Assembly: GCF_029269825.1 (NCBI RefSeq) | Contig: NZ_JARJHU010000003.1 | Span: 472,475-536,474, forward strand | DNA from: Pedobacter sp. JY14-1 | GTDB taxonomy: Bacteria > Bacteroidota > Bacteroidia > Sphingobacteriales > Sphingobacteriaceae | Direction: 5' to 3' | Length of the DNA: 64,000 bases | Part shown: positions 25,703-35,936 of the stretch, piece by piece | How the letters are laid out: the number at the start of each line of letters is the position of its first letter | Numbering within the stretch: the first letter of the stretch is position 1 | Made by a program: the position numbers and the translations under genes | The notes under the pieces: model-generated | Database searches by the model: none | What the model saw: the letters and a program-made list of their open reading frames with translations, nothing else | What the model was told of the DNA's origin: nothing

Positions 25703-27403
25703 ATGAATATGGAAGATATCAACTACGTCATCGGCGTAGACTACGGGACAGACTCTGTGCGGGCAATCCTTGTAGATGCAAAAAATGGAAAAGAGATTTC
25801 GGCTGAGGTATTTGAGTACCCAAGATGGAAACAAGGTCTTTATTGTAACCCGGCAGTCAATCAGTTCCGACAGCATCCGCTCGACTATATTGAAGGACTG
25901 ATAGCAGTAGTATCGGGGTGCATTGAAAAGGCAGGTGGAGCGGAGGCGGCAACCCGGGTACGGGGACTTTCAGTGGATACAACGGGATCAAGCCCTGTAG
26001 CTGTAAATGCTGAAGGGATGCCGCTGGCGCTGAGTCCTGAGTTTGCGGAAAATCCGAACGCAATGTTTATCCTCTGGAAGGACCACAGTGCCATTGCAGA
26101 GGCGGAGCAGATCAACAGGCATGCGTCCGGATTTGAGGTTAATTACCTGAAATATGTAGGTGGGATTTATTCTTCGGAATGGTTTTGGGCAAAACTGCTT
26201 TATATCCTGCGCGCGGATAGGAGGGTTCGGGAGCAAGCGGTATCCTGGTTGGAGCATTGCGATTGGATCCCGAATATGCTTTGCGGTATCCATAGACTGC
26301 CTGAGATCAGGCGCAGCCGGTGTGCCGCCGGGCATAAAGCGCTGTGGGCAGAGGAATTCGGGGGATTACCACCGGAATCATTTTTCTCTGGACTTGATCC
26401 CTTGCTTTCAGGCTACAGGGAAACCATGGCAGGGGATACTTACACTGCAGATGTTCCGGTCGGCCACCTGAGCCAGGAATGGGCAGATAAACTTGGTCTG
26501 CATACCGGAGTAGTTGTCGGGGTTGGCGCATTTGACGCACACATGGGTGCAGTCGGCGGCCAGATTGAGCCCTATCATTTAAGTAAGGTGATGGGAACCA
26601 GTACCTGCGATATATTGGTCGCGCCGAAATATGAGATGGAGGGAAAGCTGGTCAAAGGTATCTGCGGCCAGGTCAATGGATCCGTGATTCCCGGAATGAC
26701 TGGGCTTGAAGCGGGACAGTCTGCCTTCGGAGATGTTTACGCATGGTTCAAAAAAGTGCTTTGCTGGCCGCTTGAACACTTGCTGACCAGTACTTCACTG
26801 ATTGACCAGCAAACGGCGGCTGCATTGAAGCAGGAAATTGAATCTAAGATTATTTCAGCCCTTAGCGTTCAGGCGGATATCCTGCCCATAGACGAAGAGT
26901 TTGAACTTGCGCTCGACTGGCTTAACGGAAGACGGACACCGGATGCAAACCAACAGCTCAAAGGCGCCATTACCGGGCTCAGCCTGGGAACTGATGCGCC
27001 GCGCATTTTCCGTGCGCTTGCGCTTGCTACCTGTTTTGGCGCAAGAAGTATAGTAGAACGTTTCGGAGAGGAAGGTGTGCCGGTTAAGGGAATCATCGGC
27101 ATTGGTGGTGTGGCTATGAAATCCCCTTACATCATGCAAATGATGGCAGATGTACTGGAAATGCCCATCCGCATCCACCGGTGTGCGCACACTTGCGCAC
27201 TGGGAGCGGCGATGTTCGCTGCAGTGGCTGCAGGTCTGTACCCGGATACGGCTTCTGCCATGGGTGCTATGGGCACAGGTTTTCAGGCGCAATATGATCC
27301 GCGGATCAGTTACAGCAGGATCTACAGGGAACAGTATCAAAAGTACCTGTCCCTGGGCCGGTACAGCGAGAAATATTTAAAGAAAGATATTAAGCCTTAC
27401 TGA
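25703..27403 (+). CDS. araB: L-ribulokinase
   Basis: 566 aa, an FGGY-family kinase that phosphorylates L-ribulose to L-ribulose 5-phosphate. The ATP-binding N-terminal motif GVDYGTDSVRAIL and the block LSVDTTGSSPVAV fit. The kinase also has VMGTSTCDILV, PGMTGLEAGQSAFGD and GIIGIGGVAMKSP, all typical of AraB rather than glycerol kinase. A second possible start lies two codons in. It is followed by araD after 1 nt. Confidence 0.95.
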   Translation: MNMEDINYVIGVDYGTDSVRAILVDAKNGKEISAEVFEYPRWKQGLYCNPAVNQFRQHPLDYIEGLIAVVSGCIEKAGGAEAATRVRGLSVDTTGSSPVAVNAEGMPLALSPEFAENPNAMFILWKDHSAIAEAEQINRHASGFEVNYLKYVGGIYSSEWFWAKLLYILRADRRVREQAVSWLEHCDWIPNMLCGIHRLPEIRRSRCAAGHKALWAEEFGGLPPESFFSGLDPLLSGYRETMAGDTYTADVPVGHLSQEWADKLGLHTGVVVGVGAFDAHMGAVGGQIEPYHLSKVMGTSTCDILVAPKYEMEGKLVKGICGQVNGSVIPGMTGLEAGQSAFGDVYAWFKKVLCWPLEHLLTSTSLIDQQTAAALKQEIESKIISALSVQADILPIDEEFELALDWLNGRRTPDANQQLKGAITGLSLGTDAPRIFRALALATCFGARSIVERFGEEGVPVKGIIGIGGVAMKSPYIMQMMADVLEMPIRIHRCAHTCALGAAMFAAVAAGLYPDTASAMGAMGTGFQAQYDPRISYSRIYREQYQKYLSLGRYSEKYLKKDIKPY

Positions 27404-27404
27404 G

Positions 27405-28103
27405 ATGAAAAATTTTCAAGAACTTAAGAAACAGGCCTACCAAGCCAATATGCAGTTACCTGCCCTCGGCCTGGTACTGTTCACATTTGGAAATGTCAGT
27501 GCAGCGGACCAGCAAGACAGGGTCTTTGCCATTAAACCCAGCGGCGTTCCCTACGATCAGTTGCGGGAAGCAGATATGGTGATCGTGGACTTTGACGGGA
27601 ACGTTGTGGAGGGATCCCTGAGGCCCTCCTCAGACACCAAGACCCATGCGGTCCTGTACAGCCACTGGCCTGAAATCTCTGGAATTGTACATACCCACTC
27701 TACCTACGCCACCTCCTGGGCACAGGCGCAACTGGACATCCCCATTTTCGGTACCACCCATGCTGATCATCTGACATCAGATATTCCCTGTGCGCCGCCA
27801 ATGAGTGACGAAATGATCGAGGGCAATTATGAACATGAGACCGGTCACCAGATACTCTCCCACTTTAGTCAGCACAACCTGGACTACCGGGAAGTTGAAA
27901 TGGTCCTGGTGGGCAACCATGCACCATTTACCTGGGGTAAATCCGCGGAGAAAGCGGTTTATAACAGTGCAGTTCTGGAATCAGTGGCAAAGATGGCCTT
28001 GCTAACCCGCCAGATCAACCCGGCTGCTCCAAGGCTGAAAGATGCGCTCATCAGGAAGCATTTTGAAAGAAAGCATGGTCCGGACAGCTATTACGGACAA
28101 TAA
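27405..28103 (+). CDS. araD: L-ribulose-5-phosphate 4-epimerase
   Basis: 232 aa, class II aldolase/epimerase family. It converts L-ribulose 5-phosphate to D-xylulose 5-phosphate, feeding the pentose phosphate pathway. Zinc-binding His are seen in [14 protein letters not shown], and further family motifs are [14 protein letters not shown] and [13 protein letters not shown]. The length matches the E. coli enzyme. It lies between araB and araA on the same transcript. Confidence 0.95.
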   Translation: MKNFQELKKQAYQANMQLPALGLVLFTFGNVSAADQQDRVFAIKPSGVPYDQLREADMVIVDFDGNVVEGSLRPSSDTKTHAVLYSHWPEISGIVHTHSTYATSWAQAQLDIPIFGTTHADHLTSDIPCAPPMSDEMIEGNYEHETGHQILSHFSQHNLDYREVEMVLVGNHAPFTWGKSAEKAVYNSAVLESVAKMALLTRQINPAAPRLKDALIRKHFERKHGPDSYYGQ

Positions 28104-28125
28104 CAAGAAAATAAACTATCATCAA

Positions 28126-29616
28126 ATGATCAACTTAAAAGAATTGGAAGTCTGGTTTATTACCGGAACCCAGCACCTGTACGGTGAAGAAACATTGAAC
28201 GTGGTATCCCGGCACGCCCGTGAAGTTGCCCAGTCCATTAACGGCTCTGCAGGCATACCGGTAAGCATTGTATTCAAAGACATTGTAAAGACTCCGGAAG
28301 AAATCTTCGCTACCCTGCAGGAAGCGAACGTCGCGGCAAACTGCATTGGTGTGATCACCTGGATGCATACCTTCTCACCCGCTAAAATGTGGATCCGGGG
28401 ACTAAACATCCTGAGCAAGCCATTACTGCACCTCCATACGCAGTTTAACCGTGACATTCCCTGGGACAGCATCGATATGGATTTTATGAACCAGAACCAG
28501 AGCGCCCACGGAGACAGGGAATTCGGATTCATCATGTCCCGGATGCGTAAGGACCGGAAGGTCGTCGTAGGCCACTGGCAGGATCCGGAGGTCATTGCGC
28601 AGGTAGGGATATGGAGCAGGGCCGCTGCCGCGTGGCATGACTGGCAGGGCGCGAAATTTGTCCGCTTCGGAGACAATATGCGTTACGTTGCAGTAACCGA
28701 TGGCGATAAGGTTGAGGCAGAGATGAAGTTTGGCTTTTCTGTCAATACCTACGGAATCGGGGATCTCGTAGAAGTGATCAACGGCGTAAGCCGGGAGGAC
28801 GCCGATAGCTTGGTCGGGGAATATGAAGAATTGTACCATATGGATACAAGCCTGCGCAGGGGTGGGCCCCGCCACGCTTCGATTTACGAGGCGGCCAGGA
28901 TCGAGCTTGGGCTGCGTAAGTTCCTTGAGGCCGGAAATTTCAAGGGCTTCACTGACACTTTCGAGGATCTGCATGGCATGGTACAGCTGCCTGGTATTGC
29001 CGCTCAGCGATTGATGGCCGCAGGCTATGGATTTGCCGGGGAAGGCGACTGGAAGACTGTGGCACTTGTCCGTGCATGTAAAGTAATGGGTTCAGGGCTT
29101 GCAGGTGCAAACTCGTTTATGGAAGATTATACTTATCATCTGGACCCTCAGAATCCTATGGTTCTGGGTTCACATATGCTGGAGGTCGATGCGGCCCTGG
29201 CTGACGGTAAGGCCAGTCTGGAAGTCCACCCGCTTGGAATCGGCGGTAAATCTGATCCGGCAAGACTGGTGTTCAATGTTAAAGGAGGACCTGCGCTTAA
29301 TGCTGCACTGATTGATATGGGCAACCGCTTCCGTTTGCTGGTCAATGAGGTTGAAGCGATTGATGCTGTCTATGACCTGCCAAGACTGCCGGTAGCGAGA
29401 GTACTCTGGAGGCCGCTGCCAGATATGAAAACGGGTTGTGCAGCCTGGATTTATGCAGGTGGTGCGCATCACACCGCTTACAGTCAGAACCTGACCAATG
29501 CCCACTTGCAGGATTTTGCCAATATCTCGGGAATCGAATACGTTCGTATCGGTGCAGAGACAAGGATCGACCAGTTCAGGAACGAACTGCAATGGAACGA
29601 ACTTTTTTACAGATAA
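28126..29616 (+). CDS. araA: L-arabinose isomerase
   Basis: 496 aa, close to the usual 500. It interconverts L-arabinose and L-ribulose with Mn(II). The start [20 protein letters not shown] is highly typical. Catalytic Glu positions are in [12 protein letters not shown] and [24 protein letters not shown] and the metal-binding His in GGAHHTAYS are also present. An open frame begins 28 codons earlier but overlaps araD, so the Met at 28126 is chosen. Confidence 0.96.
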   Translation: MINLKELEVWFITGTQHLYGEETLNVVSRHAREVAQSINGSAGIPVSIVFKDIVKTPEEIFATLQEANVAANCIGVITWMHTFSPAKMWIRGLNILSKPLLHLHTQFNRDIPWDSIDMDFMNQNQSAHGDREFGFIMSRMRKDRKVVVGHWQDPEVIAQVGIWSRAAAAWHDWQGAKFVRFGDNMRYVAVTDGDKVEAEMKFGFSVNTYGIGDLVEVINGVSREDADSLVGEYEELYHMDTSLRRGGPRHASIYEAARIELGLRKFLEAGNFKGFTDTFEDLHGMVQLPGIAAQRLMAAGYGFAGEGDWKTVALVRACKVMGSGLAGANSFMEDYTYHLDPQNPMVLGSHMLEVDAALADGKASLEVHPLGIGGKSDPARLVFNVKGGPALNAALIDMGNRFRLLVNEVEAIDAVYDLPRLPVARVLWRPLPDMKTGCAAWIYAGGAHHTAYSQNLTNAHLQDFANISGIEYVRIGAETRIDQFRNELQWNELFYR

Positions 29617-29637
29617 TATCACCCAACCAAATATTGT

Positions 29638-31323
29638 ATGAATAGGAGTTTAACGACTACAGATTATGTAGTATTTATCATTTATTTTTTGATTGTGTCC
29701 GGTTACGGGTATTATGTTTACCGTAAGCGCAAGAAGGATGAGCACGACGCCAAGGCCTTTTTCCTCGCTGAGGGTACGTTGACCTGGTGGGCGATCGGGG
29801 CCTCCCTGATCGCTTCCAATATCTCGGCAGAGCAATTCATCGGGATGAGTGGAGAAGGGTTCTTTCTCGGTATAGCCGTCGCCGCTTACGAATGGATCGC
29901 TGCTATCGCTCTGATTATTGTGGCCGTCTGGTTTATACCAGTCTACCTCAAAAACAAGATTTACACCATGCCGCAGTTTCTGAAAACCAGGTATAACGAG
30001 TCTGTGGCATTGATCATGGCAGTATTCTGGCTTTTTCTGTATGTTTTCGTCAATCTGACGTCCATTCTTTATCTGGGTGCCGTCGCCATCAATGGGCTCA
30101 TGGGCGGAGGCTATCTACACCTGATCATGGTCGGTCTGGCCGTATTCGCCCTGGTGATTTCCCTTGGAGGCATGAAGGTTGTCGCTTATACGGATGTGAT
30201 CCAGGTAGCTGTCCTGATCTTTGGTGGTCTGGTGACCACCTATATCGCATTGTCAGTGGTCGCTGAAAAGTTCGGGGTGGGGAACAGTGCGCTCGCCGGA
30301 TTTAATGTCCTGCTTGAGCGTGCCCCTGAACATTTCCGGATGATCATTCCCAAGCCGGACGCCTCATCGTCTCAGCATGAAATCAGTAAATACCTTACCT
30401 TTCCGGGACTTGCATCGTACCTGGCAGGCATCTGGATCATTAACCTGAATTATTGGGGCTGTAACCAGTACATTACCCAGCGTGCGCTTGGGGCAGATCT
30501 CCATACTGCCCGTACCGGTATCTTGTTCGCAGGCTTCCTAAAGCTGCTCATGCCGCTGATTGTTATGCTTCCTGGTATCGCCGCCTATGTACTTTATCAG
30601 GGCGGGCATCTGCCCCAGCTGATCGGGGGGAAGGACGGCGCCTATTCGGCCGTGCTTACATTCCTGCCTACCGGACTTAAAGGCCTGTCGGTTGCTGCGC
30701 TGACGGCGGCGATCGTTGCCTCGCTCGCCGGAAAGGTAAACAGTATTTCTACGATATTCACGCTTGACGTGTACTCTAAATACCTCAGCAAGGGATCGGG
30801 GGAAAAGAACCTGGTTGTGACCGGTCGCCTTACCGTGGTTGCGGGCATGATCCTGGCTGTCTTGTTCACCTGGGATGATTTGCTGGGCATCGGAGGCGAG
30901 GGAGGCTTTACATTTATCCAGAAATATACAGGTTTCATCAGCCCTGGTGTATTTGCGATGTTCATCCTTGGGATGTTCTGGAAGCGGACTACCGGAAACG
31001 CCGCGATTGCCGGTGTGCTGGCGGGATTCCTGTTTTCTGTTTTCTTCAATGAGCTCGCTCCATCCATGCTGGGTAAAGAAACGTTCCTTTATACTGCATA
31101 TCCTAACGGAGCAGGTGGCTTCGAGATCCCGTTCCATATCTGCATGGGCTTATCATTTCTGTTCACGATGATCATCATGGTGGGCATGAGCCTGGCGGGA
31201 CCTAAGGTGAATCCGAAGGCGTTTGAACTGGATCCGGAAATGTTCAGGGTGAAAAAATCGACATCGGTACTGATCCTGGTCACCATTCTGATCATTGCTG
31301 CGCTTTATGTAAGGTTTTGGTAA
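29638..31323 (+). CDS. sodium/solute symporter (SSS family), probable L-arabinose importer
   Basis: 561 aa with 13-14 predicted membrane helices. Family signatures include AEGTLTWWAIGASLIASNISAEQF (split here as two adjacent blocks), INLNYWGCNQYITQRALG and VAALTAAIVASLAGKVNS, similar to SGLT-type sodium/sugar transporters. It directly follows araA (21 nt) and is therefore the likely inner-membrane importer for arabinose or a related sugar. The substrate is inferred from context. Confidence 0.88.
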   Translation: MNRSLTTTDYVVFIIYFLIVSGYGYYVYRKRKKDEHDAKAFFLAEGTLTWWAIGASLIASNISAEQFIGMSGEGFFLGIAVAAYEWIAAIALIIVAVWFIPVYLKNKIYTMPQFLKTRYNESVALIMAVFWLFLYVFVNLTSILYLGAVAINGLMGGGYLHLIMVGLAVFALVISLGGMKVVAYTDVIQVAVLIFGGLVTTYIALSVVAEKFGVGNSALAGFNVLLERAPEHFRMIIPKPDASSSQHEISKYLTFPGLASYLAGIWIINLNYWGCNQYITQRALGADLHTARTGILFAGFLKLLMPLIVMLPGIAAYVLYQGGHLPQLIGGKDGAYSAVLTFLPTGLKGLSVAALTAAIVASLAGKVNSISTIFTLDVYSKYLSKGSGEKNLVVTGRLTVVAGMILAVLFTWDDLLGIGGEGGFTFIQKYTGFISPGVFAMFILGMFWKRTTGNAAIAGVLAGFLFSVFFNELAPSMLGKETFLYTAYPNGAGGFEIPFHICMGLSFLFTMIIMVGMSLAGPKVNPKAFELDPEMFRVKKSTSVLILVTILIIAALYVRFW

Positions 31324-31348
31324 CTGAATCTGATCAATGTTTTGTGGT

Positions 31349-33715
31349 ATGAAATTCAGGCTTGTGTTTTTTTGTTGTTCGATCTCCTTTTTGCTGGCAT
31401 CCGGCCAGCAGAAGGTGCCGATCCGATTATTTAGCGCCCATGATGTAACCTTGCTGGATGGGGTTTTCAAAAGGGCGCAGCAAACGGACATGGATTACCT
31501 GCTTGCTTTAAATGCGGATCGCCTGCTGGCACCCTATCTGCGCGAGGCAGGATTGCCACCAAAAGCCGATCCTTATCCCAACTGGGAGGGTTCAGGTTTA
31601 GACGGTCATATCGGCGGGCACTACCTTAGTGCTTTGGCACTGATGTACGCTTCGACAGGTGATCCACGCGTACTACAAAGGTTCAACTACATGCTGGCTG
31701 AACTCAAGCGGTGCCAGGATCATCGTGGTAACGGATATATTGGTGGCGTTCCAGGAAGTGATACCTTGTGGGCGGAGGTTTCCGGAGGCAAGATCGAAGC
31801 CGGGACTTTCAGCCTTAATGACAAATGGGTGCCGCTATACAACATTCACAAGATTTTTGCGGGTCTCAGGGATGCTTTCCGATATACGGGAAATTCCCTT
31901 GCGAAGGAAATGCTGGTCAAATACAGTAACTGGTTTCTCTGGCTTACTGCGAAACTCAGCGACAAGCAGATTCAGAAAATGCTGAAGTCTGAGCATGGTG
32001 GTATTAACGAGGTGCTTGCCGATGTTTACGAGATCACCGGGGACCAAAAGTATCTTAAGCTTGCCTATCGTTTTTCTGATCAGGAATTGCTTCAGCCGCT
32101 GTCCCGGAGAGAGGACCGTCTAAATGGCATTCACGCCAATACGCAAATACCCAAGGTAATCGGTTTCAAAAGGATAGCGGATCTTAACCAGGATTCCGTC
32201 TATGGAAACGCTGCATCCTTTTTCTGGGATGAAGTGGTCGGAAAGCGAAGTGTAGCCAACGGCGGGAACAGTGTCAGGGAGCATTTCAATCCAATAGGTG
32301 ACTTCTCCGGTATGATCAGCAGCGTGGAAGGTCCAGAAACCTGTAACAGTTATAACATGCTTAAGCTGACTGAACAGTTTTACCAGGCAGAAGGCGCTAC
32401 GAGGTATCTTGACTATTATGAGCGCACCCTTTATAATCATATCCTCTCTTCCCAGCACCCCGGGAAGGGAGGATTTGTTTACTTTACACCAATGCGGCCG
32501 GGGCATTACCGGGTTTATTCGCAGCCTGAAACCAGTTTCTGGTGCTGTGTAGGGTCAGGGCTGGAAAGTCATGCCAAGTATCATGAGCTGATCTATGCTT
32601 ACGATAAGGATCAGCTTTTCCTTAACCTTTTTGTGCCTTCAAGGTTAAACTGGAAGGAAAAAGGTATGATGTTCGAGCAGCGAACAGATTTTCCCGACGA
32701 AGACAAGACCCTGTTTAAAGTGATTTCAGGGCAAAGGACGGCATTTACACTTCATGTCCGTTATCCTTCCTGGGTTGCTCCCGGGGCGCTCAGGATTCGT
32801 GTGAACGGCAGGAATATTCCCGTCGGAAATCAATCCGGCGGTTACGTTGCCATTAGCCGCCAATGGATGAAAGGGGATCTTGTAGAGCTGACGCTTCCCA
32901 TGCACACGCGGAAGGAGAAGATGCCTGACGGTTCAAATTATGTCGCCGTTTTACATGGGCCTATCCTGCTGGCAGCAAGAACGGATACCTCGGAAATGAA
33001 AGGCCTCTTTGCCGATGACAGCAGGATGGGGCATATTGCTTCGGGAAAGCTGGTCCCGCTTCAGGAAATGCCATTATTCGTGGACAATCAAAAACCCCTT
33101 GCCGCTCAGATCAAGAAGATACCTGGTCAGGGTCTTTCCTTCAGCACGGCCTCAATAATCTACCCCGAGAAGTATAAAAGCCTGAAACTTGAACCCTTTT
33201 ACAAGATCCACGACTCCAGATACATCGTCTACTGGCAAGTTGAGACGGAATCAGAACTGGATAGCCTGAAAAGTAAGCTCGCTGACCAACAACGTGTTAC
33301 AGACAGTCTCTCGAAAATCACCATTGATATGGTTTATCCGGGGGAACAGCAGCCTGAGTCTGACCATTCTTTTAAAGGGGAGGACACGGAATCGGGCGTT
33401 TATCAGGACAGACACTGGCGTACTGCCCGGAAATGGTTCAGCTATGAACTCAGTGATCCCGGTGATGAAGCAAAGTTTCTGCGCCTGACTTATTATGGCA
33501 GTGACCGGGACCGGAGGTTCAGTATTTACGTTAATGGACAACTAATTGCTCATGTCGCTCTGGACGGGACGATGGGGGAAAAGTTCTATTCGGTGGATTA
33601 TCCGTTACCCGATTCAGTCAAAGACAGCAGCAATAAGCTGAATGTTAAGTTTGTTGCAAAGGAAGGCTTTGTTACGGCCGGTATCTATGAGCTAAGACTG
33701 ATCCGAAAGAACTAG
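31349..33715 (+). CDS. GH127 beta-L-arabinofuranosidase-like protein
   Basis: 788 aa, signal peptide ending near LASGQ. The (alpha/alpha)6 barrel includes GGINEVLADVYEITGD, GPETCNSYNMLKL and SFWCCVGSGLESHAKYHEL. The Glu and Cys of ETCN and the adjacent Cys pair match the zinc site and nucleophile Cys known from HypBA1 of Bifidobacterium. C-terminal beta domains include a DUF4986-like part. It would remove beta-L-arabinofuranose, as found on extensins. The start at 31349 gives a proper signal peptide; a Met four codons earlier is also open. Confidence 0.9.
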   Translation: MKFRLVFFCCSISFLLASGQQKVPIRLFSAHDVTLLDGVFKRAQQTDMDYLLALNADRLLAPYLREAGLPPKADPYPNWEGSGLDGHIGGHYLSALALMYASTGDPRVLQRFNYMLAELKRCQDHRGNGYIGGVPGSDTLWAEVSGGKIEAGTFSLNDKWVPLYNIHKIFAGLRDAFRYTGNSLAKEMLVKYSNWFLWLTAKLSDKQIQKMLKSEHGGINEVLADVYEITGDQKYLKLAYRFSDQELLQPLSRREDRLNGIHANTQIPKVIGFKRIADLNQDSVYGNAASFFWDEVVGKRSVANGGNSVREHFNPIGDFSGMISSVEGPETCNSYNMLKLTEQFYQAEGATRYLDYYERTLYNHILSSQHPGKGGFVYFTPMRPGHYRVYSQPETSFWCCVGSGLESHAKYHELIYAYDKDQLFLNLFVPSRLNWKEKGMMFEQRTDFPDEDKTLFKVISGQRTAFTLHVRYPSWVAPGALRIRVNGRNIPVGNQSGGYVAISRQWMKGDLVELTLPMHTRKEKMPDGSNYVAVLHGPILLAARTDTSEMKGLFADDSRMGHIASGKLVPLQEMPLFVDNQKPLAAQIKKIPGQGLSFSTASIIYPEKYKSLKLEPFYKIHDSRYIVYWQVETESELDSLKSKLADQQRVTDSLSKITIDMVYPGEQQPESDHSFKGEDTESGVYQDRHWRTARKWFSYELSDPGDEAKFLRLTYYGSDRDRRFSIYVNGQLIAHVALDGTMGEKFYSVDYPLPDSVKDSSNKLNVKFVAKEGFVTAGIYELRLIRKN

Positions 33716-33760
33716 GACTGATCCAGTTGGCTATTTCATGTACGTTGTCTTGATCAGTCC
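33715..33760. repeat. inverted repeat after the GH127 gene
   Basis: GGACTGATC (33715-33723) and GATCAGTCC (33752-33760) are perfect 9-bp arms around a 28-nt spacer. The arm starts at the last base of the GH127 stop. No T-run follows, so it may be a 3' stem that partly separates GH127 and the next gene. Confidence 0.4.
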
Positions 33761-33872
33761 GGGCATGGCCTTTCTCAGCTTCAGTACCCTTAGCAAAATT
33801 CTGACAATGATGAAAATGATGCACCGAAAAGCGCTATTAATTCCTATTTTTAAGACCTTAACCAGATATATT

Positions 33873-34997
33873 ATGAAGTTCAGGATCTCAGTTTTCCTTA
33901 TTGCGATTTGTCTTTTTCCGGCCTATTTGTCTGCCCAGTTCCCGGTCGGGCAGGATACGTATAAAAATCCGCTGCCTGTTTCCTTTGGCGACCCTTATAT
34001 TCTTTCTGATAAAGCCAGCGATACTTATTACATGTATGGTACGGGCGGAGGCGCAAAGGATGGGTTCAGTACCTATTCTTCAAAAGACCTGATCAACTGG
34101 AAAAATGAGGGGCAGGTCTATTTCGGGAACAAGCCAGGTGCCTGGGGGGTTAAGGATTTCTGGGCACCGGAAGTTTATGCTTACAAAGGCAAATATTATA
34201 TGTTCTATAGCGCGCACTGGGGCTTTAATCCAACAAATGAGCTGGAGAACTTTAAGATTGGGGTAGCTGTGGCAGATCAGCCTACGGGACCCTTTACTGA
34301 TCTCTCGGATAAACCAATATTTGATCCCGGTTATCCCGTGATCGATGCGAACGTGTATTTTGACCCCAATGGTAAATTATACCTCTACTATTCCAGGTGC
34401 TGTTATAAGAACCCGGTGAAAAGCGAGGTCGCGGATTGGGCCAGGGGAAAAGGGTGGTTCAATGAAATTGAGGAAAGCTGGGTTTACGGTGTTGAGCTGA
34501 AGCCTGATTTCAGCGGGGTGATCGGTGAGCCGGTGTTGCTGCTTCGTCCGCCATTGAAAATGAACGACCCCCAATCGGAATGGGAAAGCCGTTCTGTAAC
34601 GTCAAAGGAAGTCAACCGTCGCTGGACCGAGGGTTCCTTTGCGTTTAAAAAGGGCAACACTTACTACCTGATGTATTCTGCTAATTATTTTGGCGGGGCC
34701 AACTATGCGATAGGCTATGCCACATCCAAAAGCCCGTTGGGCCCATTTAAGAAGGCCGATAACAACCCTGTTCTCCAAAAAAATACCAGTCAGGGCGGAG
34801 TGGTAAGCGGCACCGGCCACAATAGTGTCCTTTTTTCTCCGGACGGGAAACAGATGTTCTGTGTATACCATGGCCGGACACTTGCTACGGGCGGCGACAG
34901 GGTGGTATTTATCGACCGGATGCGTTTCAATAAGGAAGGTAAGCTGGTGGTTATGGGGCCTACGACCACACCTCAGCCCAGACCGGTTTTGAAATAG
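33873..34997 (+). CDS. GH43 glycoside hydrolase (arabinan-type)
   Basis: 374 aa, signal peptide ending near YLSAQ. One GH43 propeller with all three acidic residues: Asp in SFGDPYILSD, Asp in VIDANVYFDPNG, Glu in TEGSFAFKKGN. SGTGHNSVLFSPDG is also typical. It likely cuts alpha-L-arabinofuranosides or arabinan. The frame is open 45 codons upstream, but only the Met at 33873 gives a clean signal peptide. The last gene of the arabinose locus; about 157 nt from GH127. Confidence 0.88.
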   Translation: MKFRISVFLIAICLFPAYLSAQFPVGQDTYKNPLPVSFGDPYILSDKASDTYYMYGTGGGAKDGFSTYSSKDLINWKNEGQVYFGNKPGAWGVKDFWAPEVYAYKGKYYMFYSAHWGFNPTNELENFKIGVAVADQPTGPFTDLSDKPIFDPGYPVIDANVYFDPNGKLYLYYSRCCYKNPVKSEVADWARGKGWFNEIEESWVYGVELKPDFSGVIGEPVLLLRPPLKMNDPQSEWESRSVTSKEVNRRWTEGSFAFKKGNTYYLMYSANYFGGANYAIGYATSKSPLGPFKKADNNPVLQKNTSQGGVVSGTGHNSVLFSPDGKQMFCVYHGRTLATGGDRVVFIDRMRFNKEGKLVVMGPTTTPQPRPVLK

Positions 34998-35102
34998 CCC
35001 AGTACCATGACTTCCGAGACGGATGCGTGGCGCATCATTATGTAAGATTATAGCTGCATTCCTCGATAAAGATGACTATATTGGGGAAAACCAGATACAA
35101 GT

Positions 35103-35936
35103 ATGAAAGCTAAATTTCTCTCTCTTGCGGTCACTATGATCGTATTCATTGCCAGCAGCGCGGCTGCGCAAACTCCGGACATCGTAGGCACCTGGAGATT
35201 GGTATCCCAGAAAATAACGCATCCTGAGGGTGGTGTCACGACTGCTGACAGTGCGGCCCTCAACCAGATCAAGGTGTACACGCCGACAATGTTCGTCAAC
35301 ATCGGGGAAAGAAAAATACCGCAGTTGGATAACCAGAAACTGGTGGTTTCCTGTGCGGGCGGTCACTATTCCATAAAAGGCGATGTTTATGAAGAGTTTA
35401 CAGAGTTTGCTTCCTATGCAGGTTACAAGGACATGAAAGTGCGATTCAAGCTCACGATGGAGAAGGGCAAAATGCATACCGTAGGGTCGCTTTCAGGCGC
35501 AAACGGAGCGGCGACCATTTACGATGAATGGTACAGCAAAGTGGACCTTCCCGCACAAGGCAACACATTGACCGGCACCTGGAAAGCGATATCTCAGAAA
35601 GTCACTAATCCCGATGGCAGTGTTTTCACAGCCGACAGCGCTGCTGTAAGTATGCGAAAAATGTTTACCCCGGGAATGGTTATCGTGATCAGTGAACGGA
35701 TCATTCCGCAGGCAAATAACGAAAAACTTGTTGTTTCCTGCGCTGGCGGCCCGTACAGCCTGCAGAATGGAGTTTATGAAGAATTCATTGATTTTGCCTC
35801 TTATAAGGATTATAAAAACATGAAGGCAAAATTCAATCTGAAAATTGAAGATAATCAACTGCACACCACCGGAACGTTAACCAGCGGAAATAATATGCCG
35901 GCAATTTACGATGAACGGTTTACGAAAGTCGAGTAA
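35103..35936 (+). CDS. secreted protein with two tandem lipocalin-like domains
   Basis: 277 aa with a signal peptide (SSAAAQ). The mature protein is two repeats of about 120 residues. Repeat 1 starts IVGTWRLVSQKITHPEGG and repeat 2 starts LTGTWKAISQKVTNPDGS. Both contain LVVSCAGG, followed by YEEF and a YKDMK/YKNMK block. GTW starts are typical of lipocalin-like (calycin) folds that bind small hydrophobic ligands. The ligand is unknown. It overlaps the next gene by 26 nt. Confidence 0.75.
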   Translation: MKAKFLSLAVTMIVFIASSAAAQTPDIVGTWRLVSQKITHPEGGVTTADSAALNQIKVYTPTMFVNIGERKIPQLDNQKLVVSCAGGHYSIKGDVYEEFTEFASYAGYKDMKVRFKLTMEKGKMHTVGSLSGANGAATIYDEWYSKVDLPAQGNTLTGTWKAISQKVTNPDGSVFTADSAAVSMRKMFTPGMVIVISERIIPQANNEKLVVSCAGGPYSLQNGVYEEFIDFASYKDYKNMKAKFNLKIEDNQLHTTGTLTSGNNMPAIYDERFTKVE

